Source of the DNA: Proteles cristata cristata
Lineage: Eukaryota > Chordata > Mammalia > Carnivora > Hyaenidae
NCBI GenBank assembly: GCA_017311185.1
Contig: JAESUZ010002593.1
Span: 248,001 to 312,000, forward strand
DNA: 64,000 nt
Direction of reading: 5' to 3'
Shown: positions 14,101 to 29,000 of the stretch, one piece after another
Numbering within the stretch: position 1 is the first letter of the stretch
Layout: every line of letters starts with the position of its first letter
Position numbers and translations under genes: made by a program
The notes under the pieces: generated by a model
Told to the model about the DNA's origin: nothing
What the model saw: the letters and a program-made list of their open reading frames with translations, nothing else
The model's database searches: none

Positions 14101-17100
14101 CAGTGTAAATGGCAGTCACAGTCTCATGGCTGGGACAAGCCATCTGACCCCAGAGCCCACTCTCTTAACCCGTGTGTACGCAGTCACATCTCACTGCACC
14201 ACCGGACAGCGAGCAACGTGAGGGACTCTCTTCCTCATCCTTATCCTCCCACAGGACAGGCTCTGCATATCACACATGCTCACCGAGTATTTATTGAAAG
14301 AATGAGCAAACAGGTGAATAAAAGTGATAGTATCCTTTAGAGGAAATACATGCACAATTAAACAGGCCTTTCATAGCACTTACTGCAAAGAGTGGTTCCC
14401 GTGGCAAGAATTTCAGGGAAGATGGAGACTATCTTCTCAAGTAGCTGGGTTATGACAAGCCCCTCAGAGGGTCCCCACCACCACGAGGGCACTACGTTGA
14501 GGCAGCAGCAGGCTGTGTGCCTGCCACGGCAGCCCCAGAGGAGGCGGCGCAGCCCAAAGCCAGAGACCAACGCCCTGAGCTTCCTGTCAGTAGCACGCTC
14601 TCACCGGCAGAGTCTCAGCGCTCGCAGACCGTGCCCATGCGTTTCAAACGTAACCCTTAGGCCAGATGTGAACAGAAGCCTATGCCTGCACTCTATTCCA
14701 TCCAGTTAGGTCCCAGCCAGCAGTAGTGTCGGCACAGCCCTACTCAGACGACACCCAGTGTCATGGCTGAGCTTTACAGGAGGTAGGAAGGTCATCTGAC
14801 CCACACCACTACTGTAGAGCGCCCTCGCCATCTCATGACCAAACTAACGGGACATAAATTCTACCACGACTTCTCATACCTCGGAAGGCGCTCTACTTCT
14901 TTTCCTTTTATCTTCAGTGCTTTGAAATTTCTCTCCCAGTCATGGACGGTGGAGAGATGCTTTTCCACTAGAGCTTCCATATCAACTTGCCCAATTACAA
15001 TCCATTCCTATTAAAAAATAAAAAACATACTATATTAAAGAAACACAATTTATTAACATTTAAAAGATTAGGGTCCAACTCTTAACACTGATAAAAAGGG
15101 ACAGATGGAAGGTATTTAGGTAAACTTCAATTTAAATATGTAAATATAACCATTATCAGGGAGCCTATAATAACTATTGAATATATAAAAGCACAGTGAC
15201 CATCAAACCTTTTTTAAAGGCCACAAAAACCCTTTCCCCAGATTCTCTTCTCAAATTTGATGCATCCAAATACAAAATCGTTAGGCAAGGCCACAGCTAC
15301 AAATCTGAAGGTATGCACATTCAATCAGTTCTAAAACCTAACAGTCAGAGCAGCACCCAGTGGCAGCTGAGAGACTGGCTGACGTCTCAGTCGCGTGTCT
15401 CAGAGCAACAGGAAGGACAAGGGACGCAGCTGGGCTTCAGGAGAGCAGCCGGGGTGGGCTCCAGTGTAAGGAGGAAGTGAAGCGTCTCAACCAAAGTCTG
15501 AAGGCCTCACTCCAAGGACCGCTCTTGGTCCCAAGAATGAAGAAAAGGACACAGTTTCCAGAGAGGAGTTAAAGTTGAACCAACAGAATCCTGTCACATC
15601 ACAAGCTAATGCCACAACTAGTTTCTCAATTTTCAAAAAGTCAAAGACAAAAAATCTCAGTATAACTTTGTTCTCATGTGTACAGGGCGCTCCACTGGCT
15701 GTCCGCCTTGCCATGCTTTCACGTTACGCCAGGCAAGATAAGCCGTAGATCAGTACATTTGATACTAATTCAATCAATCAGACAAAACATCATAATAGAG
15801 TAACAGAAAATTACAGGTTCCGTACCTTATGTTGGTGTAAGACAGCTGATAATCGCCTAAACAGATCTTCTGCTTTGCTGAAAATAGTCAAAAATCCACT
15901 TGCATTTCTATCAATCATAACAGAAAAAATAGACTCATCTCCAGGCTCACCAACTCCCTTAAACTGATTCGGAATGCCGATGAACCTCTTCATTTCTCTA
16001 TAGTATTTAGCCCGGATTTCTTCAAAAGGAGGCCTGAATTGCAGCCGTCCTTGTCTGAAAACACATAAATAACTTTAAAATATGTACTATTAGAAAAATA
16101 TAGTCTGAAAATGAACAGGGGCTTTAAGAAACCTTACTTGTATGTTAGGTCTATGTTTATTTCTGGCAAGTTCTCATTAAGTGCTTCCAAGCCCATCTGG
16201 TACTGGTGTTCGAGAGCTTTGTACAGCTGATGATTCCAGTGCTGCTTCCACGCACGCATGTCACTGGCCTGGAATCCCTGAGAGGGTACAGGCACGTGTT
16301 TTATTTAAAATCTAGGTGACAGAATTGGGTTTTCACTTAAAGTATTTATATCATATATAGCAAAATCACAAGGGGAAAAACCCACCCCATTTTTAACATC
16401 TTAAAACATGCAACTCCTCACTGGTACTTGTAGTGTAAGAGTTTATATAAAGTCAAATAGAAAAATCCCTCATCTTCACATGTTTAAATAGTCCAAAGAC
16501 TGGCAAATTTTAACATATCAAATTAACATTAAATGGATTTTACATATAGACTTTATTTTATGATGTAAGAAAACCATTAGTGGTTTAGTCAACGAGCTTC
16601 TGTGTCCTCTTTCTAAAACTCCCATCTAGTGCAGCTCTTCCCTTCCCTTTCCACTCCCTAAATAGTCCAATCCACATTTTTAAAAAAAATAACAAACTGA
16701 AAAATATAAGGATGCTCAGGATAGTTTACACTTGTAGCTTCCATAGAACCATAAATATATTAATGTTAACACTTGTTTTTTCTTCAAGCTGTAAGAACTG
16801 GGAGCGTCCAGGTGGCTCAGTCAGCTCAGTGTCCGATTCGCGGCTTTGACTCAGGTTATGATCTCACAGTTCACGAGTCTGAGGTCTGGGTCAGGCTCTG
16901 TGCTGACAGCACGGAGGCTGCTTGGGATTCCCTCTCTCTCTCTGTCTGCCCACCATCCTCTGCTCCTGTGCGCACAGGCATGCTTTCTCTTTCTCAAAAA
17001 AATAAACTCAAAAAGAATTGAAAAAAATCCAGGGGTGCCTGAGTGGCTCAGTCGGTTAAGTATCTGACTTCGGCTCAAGACATGATCTCACAGTCAGTGA

Positions 17101-19995
17101 GTTCAAACCCTGCATCAGACTCTGCTGACAGCTCGCTCAGAGCCTGGAGCCGGTTTCAGATTCTGTCTCCCTCTCTCTCTGACCCTCCCCTGCTTGTGCT
17201 CTCACTCTCTCTCTCTCTCTCTCTCTCTCCCAAAAATACATAAACATTCATTTTTTTAATCTAAGAACTGAAAACTACATGTAAACACACAGGACATGTA
17301 ATCCATACTCAGCTAAGACCCCTGACCACTGGCGTGCAGCAGGCCCTGTGTGTTACACTTACATATGTATCATTTATCAAAGTGTGTACAGAAATGGAAT
17401 TTTACCCAAAAAAAGGAAAACATTCTGAGACAGTTATTTCAATTATTGGGCTTCTGCCTAACGTAGCTTTGTGTTCTACACATGTCATGATCACCTAAAA
17501 GAAAACTAAAGAACGATAACGTTTAAGCACAAAGTCAAAGAAACTACAAAGTCTGAACTGAGAAATTTGATGTTCCACAAGATAAATGCAAACTTTTTTT
17601 TTTTTTTAATCTTTTATTTATTTCTAGGATAGAGAGAGAGAAACAGCGTGAGCAGGGGAGGGTCAGAGAGAGAGAGGGAGTCACAGACTGAAACAGGCTC
17701 CAGGCTCCGAGCTGGCAGTCAGCACAGAGCCCGACGCGGGGCTCGAACCCGCGAACCGTGAGATCATGACCTAAGCGAAAGTCGGACGCTTAACCGACTA
17801 AGCCACCCAGGCGCCCCGCAAACTTATTTTTATATTTTTTAATGTAAATGCTACTTTGCGGTCTTCATATACATTCAGTAGAATTCTAAGTGTATTAGAA
17901 ACTTAGGAGTAAAGATTTACAGATAACCTTTCTGCACTTTTCCTCCACTTCTACACTGACCTCTGAAGAGATGGCGCTCGAAGGGGAGGCAGGAAGGAAG
18001 ACACACTTACCTGCGCTTCGACACCTGCGAGGCCGCTCCTCAGCTCCTGCAGTCCGGCCTTCCAGCGCTGCTGCCGCCGAAGCAGGTCGACGCTCATGAG
18101 GACCACGACCTGTTAAACATAAGCGCACAGCAGTCACAACGGAGCTCTGGAAAAGCAGTAACCTTCCAGGGGGAACATCTGACAGACACCACCTCAACCG
18201 AGTGATGGACAGGAACTCAACCTGGAGGAAGACACATACGTAGCTGGTGATACCCTGACGAAGGCCGACATCGGTCGCTGCTGCACTCTTTCTGTCAGAA
18301 TCGCATGACCCTGGTCTAAGAATAAGACAGCATCTTATAAAACCACATCAAGAGACCTTCTTCAGAAAAACTGACCACTTTTTCAATGAGCATCAAGGTC
18401 ATGAGAAAGGAGGAGGAGACAACAGAGGCTCAACGACTAAACACAAAAAGACACGAGCAGAAAAGCTGTAAAACTCAAAATGGCCTGTTTCCTGCCCTGC
18501 TCTCTTTGTCTCTCAAAAATGAATAAAAAAATAAACTTAAAAAAAATAAAAAATTTTAAAGAATAAAATTATATTCCAATTACCATTTAAGTAATACTCT
18601 TCATCGCTTAGCCAACCATATGAACAAAGGTTACCTTTTCACAGAACGTAGTGTGCCATTTTCTCAGCTTTCTATTTTCGGTGGCAAGTCGGTGGGCAGC
18701 ATTCTGGAGTTTCTGGATGTAGCCTTCTAACTCTTTAGGGTTATCCCAAGTAATCTGTGCCTTTCCGCCACTTCCTGCTTTTGAATTCTAAGGGACAACA
18801 AATGTCATGTACCATACAAATCTCTTTTCCACAAGACCTCACACTGCTCACACTGTACATCTTCAGTCCAGCCATCCCTAACCCTGATCTGCAATCAAGA
18901 CGCATAGAGTGACGTTTCTGTTTTATAAACAGTAAGGCAATCTGGCCAAACGAATAGCTCCCTTCCTCCCAAGTTCCCTCTCTTAGAGCGAAACAGCCCT
19001 AGATGAGCTAGATCACGCACCTACGTGCATGCGCGCGCGCACACACACACACACACACAGGAATGACAGATGGAAGGCAGCAGAGGACCCTGAGGGCTGG
19101 GGAGCCGAGGAAACGCACATGCACACCCCCTCACTGTTTCCCACACATGTAGGACAGGGCAACGGACAAGCCTCCGCCAGGAGCCACCTCCAGGAACACA
19201 CAAGACAACATCCAGAAGAAGCTGCTCCCTCTGGCCAAAGGACAGGTAACACCGTGGCCTCAGGGAAGCTTCAGCAATGCCCACCCTAATGTCGCCAAAC
19301 ACCAACAGAAAAGCTGTGGCTCTGCAGCCTGAGCAGGAGCAGAGGCCCAACCTTCCCTCCCGCGCCCCCCCCGCCCCCCCGCCGCCCGCCGCTCTTCCCT
19401 GCCAAGGGAACACTGGCTGCGCAGCGAGCTGAGCCTCCGTCCCCCCCGTCCCAGCAGGTCAGCCCCGTGCCCCCTCCCAGCCGAGTTAACAGGCTTACAC
19501 CCGCTCGGGGGCCTGAGGTAGTGCAGACCCCCCGCAACAGGAAGGGGTCAGTGTGGCAGAGAGAGACACTGAACTCCCACTCCCCTCGTGGGAAGCTGTG
19601 CAAGTGCGGGGCCCGGCAGAGCTTGGAGCACACACACTCGCCCGGGGCTCAGGACGCTTCCTTCTGTCACAGAGACACAACACGCTGTTCAGAAAGGACC
19701 GCAAACTAAAGGCCATCCATCTCTCGCTACGTGCTGACCATGAGGCCAGGAGGAAGTAGGAGGTTCTTTAAGGGCTACAAGGCCTGTCAACCGTGAATTT
19801 TCTTGCTGGTCAAAGTGCCTTTCTGGGGGCACCTGGGTGGCTTAGTCGGTTAAGCGTCCAACTTCAGCTCAGGTCATGATCTCGCGGTTCGTGGGTTCGA
19901 GCCCCGCGTCGGGCTCTGTGCTGACTGCCAGCTCAGAGCCTGGAGCTGCTTCAGATTCTGTGTCTCCCTCTCTCTCTGACCCTCCCCTGCTCACG

Positions 19996-20034
<39 letters not shown>

Positions 20035-23000
20035 AAATAAATAAAACATTAAAAAATTTTTTTTAAAAAGTGCCTTTCTGGAAAGCAGGGACACAAACCC
20101 TCTCGGACAAAGGAAAAGAGAAGAGACTTTGTAGCAAGCCTACTATGAAGACATGGTCAACACCAACTCTCTGGTGGGAAATTCAGAGAGCAAAGGAAAA
20201 CACCGGGATTAGGAAAATATAAATATAAAATAAACTATCCTCATGACTTTCTATTTTTTTCTATTTTATTTTATTTTTCTTAATTTATTTATCTTCTTTA
20301 TAAATAGTTTATTGTCAAATTAGTTTCCACATAACACCCAGTGCTCATCCCCACAAGTGCCCTCCTCCCCCCACATCCATCAGTCCTCAGTTTTTGTCAG
20401 CATTCAAGAGTCTCTCATGGTTTGCCTCTCTCCCTTTCCCCCACCATTTCCGCCCTTCTTCTCTCCCTTGGTCCTCTGTTAACTTCCTCCTAATCCTCCT
20501 ATAAGTGCACACATATGATATTTGTCCTTCTCTGCCTGACTTATTTCGCTCAGCATAACACCCTCAAGGTCCATCCATGTTGCTACACAGGCCAGATTTC
20601 ATTCTTTCTCAGTGCCATGTAGTATTCCATGGTATAGATAAACCACATCTTCTTGATCCATTCGTCCGTTGATAGACACTTAGGCTCTGTCCATGTTTTA
20701 GCTATTGTGGAGAGTGCTGCTATGAACATTGGGGTCCATGTGCCCCTATGCATCAGCACTCCTGTATCCCTTGGGTAAATTCCTAGCAGTGCTATTGCTG
20801 GGTCCTAGGGGAGTTCTAGTGCTAATTCTTCGAGTAACCTCCACACTGTTTTCCAGAGGGGCTGCACCAGTTTACATTCCCACCAGCAGTGCAGGAGGGC
20901 GCCCGTTTCTCCACATCCTCGCCAGCATCTAGAGTTCTCTGATTTGCTTCCTCATGACTTTCTTAAGTCGTATATGATGACTGAAGGAAAAATTATAACC
21001 CCGTGTACGTGGTGCTCTGTGTACCCAGACAGGAACGCACACTGAGGACAAATACGTAAGAGTGCACAGCAGCCTGGCTTCCAGACGTGCTGGACGTGGT
21101 GCGTGGAAAACCCAGGCGCTCATGTCTGGGACACGGCAGAGCCTCCGTACACAGCCACTAAACGGACGACACTTACTCGTGTAAAGCCCAGCAGCGCACC
21201 CCATGCAACAGCTTAGCGAGCATTTACTAGGCTGTCCGCACATGCGACCTGCTGCCGCGCGGCTCCGGGCCGTGAGGAGGAGCAGAGCCCTGCCCCCCAG
21301 ACAGCAAGCGGCCAGTGGGTCAGAAGGGACCTCGGCATTCTTGCTCCTTCGGTCTTGCTTTCTTCCCTACTATTCGGTCTCATTCAACAGAAGCTACCAT
21401 AATGACCTACTTCTCACAACCCAGCTTCCCACAGAAATATCAGGAGGTACCTCTTTGAATATATTTATTAGAGGAAAAAAAGTCCTAATGACGTACAATT
21501 AAACATTATCTATTTAGTGAAAAGGGGTAAAAAGTAATAAAATATTTCCCCAGTTTCAAAAGTACACTTGTAAATATGCACACACAAAAAGTTTAAAAGA
21601 CAGACTCCAGACTGCTAACAATGGCCATCTCTTCATGGTATAGTTTTAAAACCTTTTTTCTTCTTGTTTACCTGTATTTTAAACTTTCCATTATATACTC
21701 ATATGGAGCTCTGGCAATGAAAAAAAATTAAAAACATTTTAAAAAACTTAAAACTCTGTCCATATGAATTACAGGACCTCCCGTTACTCAGGCGAGAGCT
21801 CACGCGGTGCATGTGAACGCCGTCCCTCAGGAGGCCCGCTGAAACCCGACCCTGGCCCGGCCCTGGCAGCCCCCCGCCACCCCACTGGGAAGACTGGCTC
21901 ACGGTGCCTCAACAGTGCAGTTTATACTGAACCCGTGCTCTCCTCCTGGGCACGTGCAACCCCGGTGCGTGATCAGGCAGAAGATACCCCACAACTAGCC
22001 CGCCGTAAGTGCCCAGGCGCTGAGGCGCTCACTGTCCCAGTGAGACACCACCACGTGTATCACAACTTGTGACGGAGGGGCGGGAGTGAAGGTCGCCCTG
22101 TGTGGGTCCACAGGGGAAGGGGTCCTGAGAGCCTGCCTCCGGGCCCCAGGGCTTCCCCCGGGCCCTGCCCTGTGTGGACTCTGCTCTGCACCCTGCTGCT
22201 GGACCAGATCATAAGAGGTCGGCACCACGTCCTCACAGTCCTCCCACAAGATCACAGAAACCGGGGGCGGTCTTGAGGAAAATCACAAGTGGTGATCCAC
22301 TCGCAAACACAACAGGAAAGAGGTATATTCCTCTTCTACTTCCACAGGTCTTGATCCCATAGAGTCATCGGTTCCGGCCGTGCATCAGGCTCTGTGCCGA
22401 CAGCTCAGGGCCTGGAGCCTGCTGGGGACTCTCCCTCTCTCTGCCCCTCCCCCGCTCACGCTGTCTCTGTCTCTCTCAAAAACAAACTTTAAAATTCTTT
22501 TTAATGTGTATTTATTTTTGAGAGAGAGAGAGAGAGACAGAGCGCGAATAGGGGAAGGACAGAAAGAGAATCCAAAAGCAGCTCCAGGCTCTGAGCTGTC
22601 AGCACAGAGCCTGACGTGAGGCTCAAACTCACAAACCACAAGATCATGACCTAAGCTGAAGTCAAAGCTCAACCAGCTGAGCCACCCAGGCGCCCCTGAA
22701 AAATAAACTTTAAAACAAAACAAAAAAAAAGGCCTCACACTTCAGTGAATAAGTATAGTGGCATACAAGTTGTATACTACACATATTAATTCAATTGATC
22801 AAACAAAGCATCTGAATATGTGAAACAATATAACCACTTAAATCTACAAATGTTACTTGTTAAGAGTGAAGGAAGTCACTGGGGAATGAAACCTTAGGTC
22901 AATATTAAGCTGAAGGGTATACTAAAAAACTAAGAAACAAGAAACACCTCACAAGTAAAATCCAATTATAACAACATATAAAGTCCATTTACCTTAATTA

Positions 23001-26000
23001 TCTGTTCAAATGCTAAAGCAGATTGTAACATCATTGGTCTCTGACTTTGAATCATTTGTTGATCGATGGAATTGTAAAAATGTGCCACCTACAAAGTGAA
23101 AGTACAATTAGTAATAATAGTAAATAGCACGCTTAATTTTTCACTTGTCTTCATTTTTAATGGTTCGAATGGGAACATTAACTCTTCTCATCCTGAGACG
23201 TAACCAGAAACGGCTTGCTGGCTCTCATCTCTGACGCAGCACTGACGCACTTGTGAATACACACAGTCACTCCTTGCTGAGCCCCCACACTGTGCCAAGC
23301 CAGGTCCTGGGGGCTGAGTAGACAAAGGTGAGAAAACCCAGTCCTTGTGACCACGAAGTTCCCAGTCTTAAGAGAAACATGAAGGAGCTCAATAAAGCAT
23401 GTTAAATGAAAAACTTAACTTTTCATTCCTGAAGCTCTGCAAACTTATTCCTTCCTTTTTCAGCATATAACGAACAATCCATTTCTCAGACCAAAAAATC
23501 TTTGAGCTGTCCTTTACTTTTCTTTTACATCCCACATCAATGCAGTCTACTGACTATACTGCTTGTTTTATTCTGTTTTTATTTCTTTTTTATTTAAATC
23601 CTAGTGATTTAACATACAGTGCAGTATTGGTTTCAGGAGCAGAATTCAGTGATTCATTACTTACATACAACACCCAGTGCCCATCACCCAACCCATCCTC
23701 ACACCTCCCCTCCAGCAGCCCTCAGTGTACTCTCTGTATTTAAGAGTCTCTCATAGGCAGGGCACCTGGCTGGCTCAGTCATTTGAGCATCCGACTTCAG
23801 CTCAGGTCATGATCTGCTTTGTGGGATTGAGTCCTGCGTTGGACTCTGCTGACAGCAAGACTCGCTTGGGTCACTCTCTCCTTCTCTCTGTCTCTCCCCC
23901 ACACGCCAACACACTTGCGTTCTCTTTTAAAATAAACTAAAAAGCCTCTTGTGGTTTGTTTTCCTCTTTCCCTCCCTTCCCATTTGTCTGTCAGTTTTGT
24001 TTCTTAAATTACATGAACGAAATCATGTATTTGTCTACTGACTCCACTTTCCCAGCACAATTACAGGCAACTAGGCCACCCAGGTCCACCAAACGCACAC
24101 CGAGGCGAGCACCCCTGTCTCTCGACAAGACCAGTGTGGCCATCCCAGAACTGGTCTGTCTCCAGCCGTAGCTTCCTGGTGTCCGTTCAAGGCATTCAAA
24201 GAGCCAGAGCGGCACTTCCCTCAACAGAAATCACACTATACCATTTGCTACACCAAAACTCCCAGTGACTCCCCAGTACATTTGAGAATAAAATCCCCAT
24301 CAGCCCCACCACAGAGCCTCACCGCGGTGCGGCCACACTGGGCTCCCAGCTGTCCCCGTGAGCTCCGGGGGGGCCTCCCCTCAGGAACCCTCGCGGGAAC
24401 CTTGCGCAACGAAGCCTTCCTGCAGACATCTGCATGGTCCTGTGTCACCCTATGTCCTGTATCTTCCCAAATATCGCCCTTCATCAAGGACTGCCTTCAC
24501 CACTCTGTCCAAAATAGTGCACTCTGCTCCAACTGCTTTCGTTTTCTTTTTCTTCACAGGACTTATCACTACAGTATCTCTCAAATTACAATGACAACTT
24601 CAAGAACAGTGTCTAGCAAACAGAAGGCACTCGATAATTATTTGTTTAATCAATGAATCAAAACACGGAGATACCTACAAGGTACACTGAGGATCAAAAG
24701 GGAACTGTCAGCTCTGTTAGGGGAGAAGAGAGGTTCAGGGACACAGATCAAGTGGACACCATGGAGTGAGTCTTTAAAAAGATGGTCTTGTATGTAATCT
24801 TTGTATTCCCAGCACCTCACAACATTCTTGGCCCAGAGTATGTTCTTAAAAAATATTTCCTAATTTTATAGTCATCTTCTTTCCACTAGTACATATAAAA
24901 ATATGCTGTATTTGAAGCTGTCATCATCAAGACAGTATGGTATTGGCACAAAAACAGACACATAGACCAATGGAACAGAATTGAGAACTCAGAAGTGGAC
25001 CCAAAGTATACAGCCAACTAATCTTTGACAAAGCAGGAAAGAATATCCAATGGAAAAAGACAGCCTTTTTAACAGATGGTGTTGGGAGAACTGGACAGCA
25101 ACATGCAGAAGAATGAAACTAGATCATTTTCTCACACCATGCACAAAAATAAACTCAAAATGGATCAAGGACCTGAACGTGAGACAGGAAATCATCAAAA
25201 CCCTAGAGGAGAAAGCAGGAAACAACCTCCTTGACCTCCACCGCAGCAATCTCTTACTTGACACATCCCCCAAAGCAAAGGAATCAAGAGCAAAAATAAA
25301 CAATTGGGACCTTATCAAGATTAAAAGCTTCTGCACAGCCAAAGGAAACAACCCAAAAAACTAATAGGCAACCAACGGAATGGGAAAAGATAGTTGTAAA
25401 TGACATATCAGATAAAGGGTTGATATCCAGAATCTATAAGGAACTCACCAAACTCCGCCCCCGAAAAACAAACAACCCAGTAAAGAAATGGGCAGAAGAT
25501 ATGAACAGACACTTCTCCAAAGAGGACATCCAGATGGCCAACAGACACATGAAACGATGCTCAGCATCCCTCCTCATCAGGGAAATACAGATCAAAACCA
25601 CACTGAGATACCACCTCACGCCAGTCAGAGTGGCTAAAATGAGCAAATCAGAGAACTCTAGATGCTGGCGAGGATGTGGAGAAACGGGCACCCTCCTACA
25701 CTGCTGGTGGGAATGTAAACTGGTGCAGCCCCTCTGGAAAACAGTGTGGAGGTTCCTCAGGAAACTAACACTAGAACTCCCCTAGGACCCAGCAATAGTA
25801 CTGCTAGGAATTTACCCAAGGGATACAGGAGTGCTGATGCATAGGAGCACATGGACCCCAATGTTCACAGCAGCACTCTCCACAATAGCCAAAACATGGA
25901 AAGAGCCTAAGTGTCCATCAACGGACGAATGGATCAAGAAGATGTGGTTTATCTATACCATGGAATCCTACGTGGCAATGAGAAAGAGTGAAATCTGGCC

Positions 26001-29000
26001 TCTGTAGCAACATGGATGGACCCTGAGGGTGTTATGCTGAGTGAAATAAGTCAGGCAGAGAAGGACAAATATCATGTTTGCACGTATAGGAGGATTAGGA
26101 GGAACTTCACAGAGGACCAAGGGGGAGAAGAAGGGGGAAATGGTGGGGGAAAGGGGGAGAGGCAAACCATGAGAGACTCTTGAATGCTGACAAAAACTGA
26201 GGACTGGTGGATGTAGGGGGTAGGGGGGCGGGCATGGAGGAGGGCACTTGTGGGGATGAGCACTGGGTGTTATGTGGAAACTAATTTGACTATAAACTAT
26301 TTGTAAAAAAAAAAAAAAAAGAGAGAGACACTCAACCAACCGAGCCCCCCAGGTGCTCCTGTGAAGGTATCACTATTAGTCACAGGTACTAGAAAAGACG
26401 TATGGTCAGGAAAATAATTTCCTTAACTTTAATTTTCAGCAAAAATTATTCTTTCTTCCCAAGGACAATTTAACATGGAATCTCAACCCATAAAACAGAG
26501 AATGTTATCTTGTTATAGGTACATTTTTGTGAACTTAAATTTTTATCAGTTACTTAATGTAAATTCAACCCAACATAAAAGTTCAATGAACACTAGAATT
26601 TTAAATCAGGATTATGGATGACATGTGCAGTCATACGCATTTCAGGATGCAATTTCTCTATTCTGTGTTGGTTGCACAGTATCAGGAAACTCCTAATCCA
26701 AGTGACTAAACAGTAAGATACTTGACAATACAATTTCACCGGAACAAATATATGCATATCTGAATTAAAATTAAATAAAGTAAAAGTAAATAAAATAAAA
26801 AGCAAAAAAAAAAAAAAAATGCTGTATTTGGAGGAAGCTGTCCACGGTATTTATTCTGTACCACAGTAGTAGTCCAAGAAAAAGCCTAACCCAAAAAACT
26901 AGAAGCAAGTAATACACAGTATTACAGCAACCTGGCCGAGCTACTCTCTCACCAACTCTTACATCACACTTCCTTCTCCAGCTAAATACTTGCTCAGAAG
27001 TGAAGGTACATGTAATAGATCTCCCCGGGGAAATACCAATGCGATGTGACCACACTCATCATCTGAGCTGCTTTGTCTTGCACTAAATAACACAGGACAC
27101 AAGAGTGGGCAAGCCTCTCTCCTTCTGAAGACGCAGTCCGGCTCTCTGAAACGCTCACCCACCCCTCCCTCGTGCTCCTCACACCGAACAGGCTCCTCCG
27201 AAAAACTCACCTGATACTGCCTTGACTCCTACCCAGGAAGTAACTGAAAATTCCCACCTCGATACTTTCATGGGACTTTACAAAATCTCTAATAGAGTAC
27301 TCATAACATATTACATATTTTTTTAATGTTTACTTATTTTTGAGAGAGAGATAGATAGACAAAGCATGAGTTGGAGAGGAGCAGAAAGAGGGAGATCAGA
27401 ATCAGAATCAGAAGCAGCTCCAGGCTCTGAGCTATGAGCACAGCCCAACACAGGGCTCAAAGCGACAAATTGTGAGATCATGACCTGAGTCGAAGTCGGA
27501 TGCTCAACTGACTGAGCCCCCCAGGTCCCCCGATAAATGTTTTATCAACTTTGCACTTATCTGTCATCAGTACATAAACTGTAACTGAGTAACTATGGAC
27601 TTTGGAGCCACAATTGGTATCAAATCCCAGCTAAATAACTTACTAGCCACACGGTATCAGGAAAACGATGTTCCAAATCTGGTCGCCCATTAGACAAGTG
27701 AAAACTGAGGAGGAAACTGAAGTCACATAGATAAGGCGTCTACCAGAATGCCTGGTATTTAACCAGGACTCACTGTTTGCCCTGCCCTCTCCCACCAGAC
27801 CAGTGGTGGCCAGCCACGTTTGATGTGCACCCAAGGGGGCATCTGGCAACAACTGACACCTTAGACTGTCAGTACCAGGCAGGTGCTACTGGCAGGGATG
27901 CTACCCAACACCCGACAAAGCACAGGATGCTCCCCACAGGAGAGAACCGGCACAAAATGCCAACAGAGCTGAGGCCAAGAAACTGTGTGCCGGAACACCG
28001 CGGCCGGGTACTGGTCTCATCCTCACTGCACTGCGCGGGCGCTACAGGGGCTCAAAGAATAAATGAGAGTCCAAGATACACAGGATACTGTTCCTGCCCC
28101 TAAGATACTATTCCTGACCACTAAGATCTACTAGTCAAGTGAGCAAAAAGACAAAAAGAATCCAGTACTACAGAAAAGCATTCAAGACTGATGTGCAAAC
28201 TGCATAGAGAATAAAGAACGATCACCTGAAGGAAGACACAACAAAGAAAGTGACTTCTGAGAGGGGATTAAGGGATGGAGATGCATTCAGAGAAGAGCCA
28301 GGTCTCGTGCCACTGAGGCATAGGGCGCCGCCTGAAGGGAAGGGTCCGGGTGCTGAGGGCCAAGCCAGTGGGAGGTTAGAGCATGATTAAGAAGGGCTTG
28401 TGTACTCTGCTAAGGAGACACACAGCAAGGGGGTAATAGTTTTAAAAAGGCAAATGTGAGGGGCGCCTTGGTGGCTTAGTCGGTTAAGTGTCCGACTTTC
28501 GCTTAGGTCATGATCTCGCGGTTCGTGGGTTCGAGCCCCGCGTCGGGCTCTGTGCTGACTGCCAGCTCAGAGCCTGGAGCCTGTTTCAGTCTGTGACTCC
28601 CTCTCTCTCTAACCCTATCCTGCTCACGCTGTCTCTCTCTCTCTCTCCTAGAAATAAATAAAAAATATTTAAAAAAAAAAAAAAGGCAAATGTGAGGCAG
28701 CTAGGGGGCTCGGTGGGTTAAGCATCCGACTCTTGATTTTGGCTCAGGTCATGATCTCACAGTTTATGAGTTTGAGCCCCATGTGGGGCTCTACCCTGAC
28801 AGTGCGGAGCCTGCTTGGGATTCTCTCTCTCCCTCTCTCTACCCACTTTTGCCGCTCACACACACGTGCCTGCTCTTTCTCAAAATCAATAAGCAAACTT
28901 TAAAAACCATTACAATAAACAGGTAAATGATATGATGGCGAAGGGAACAGGCAGACCCAGGAAATGACCAAAACTTGAGGCCATCAGCCCTGTCAATCTC

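Noticed and set aside
25050..25785. Possible host genes from long frames at 25 kb and 56.5 kb
   Set aside because: Both are L1 ORF2 C-terminal sequence; truncated retrotransposons, not host genes.
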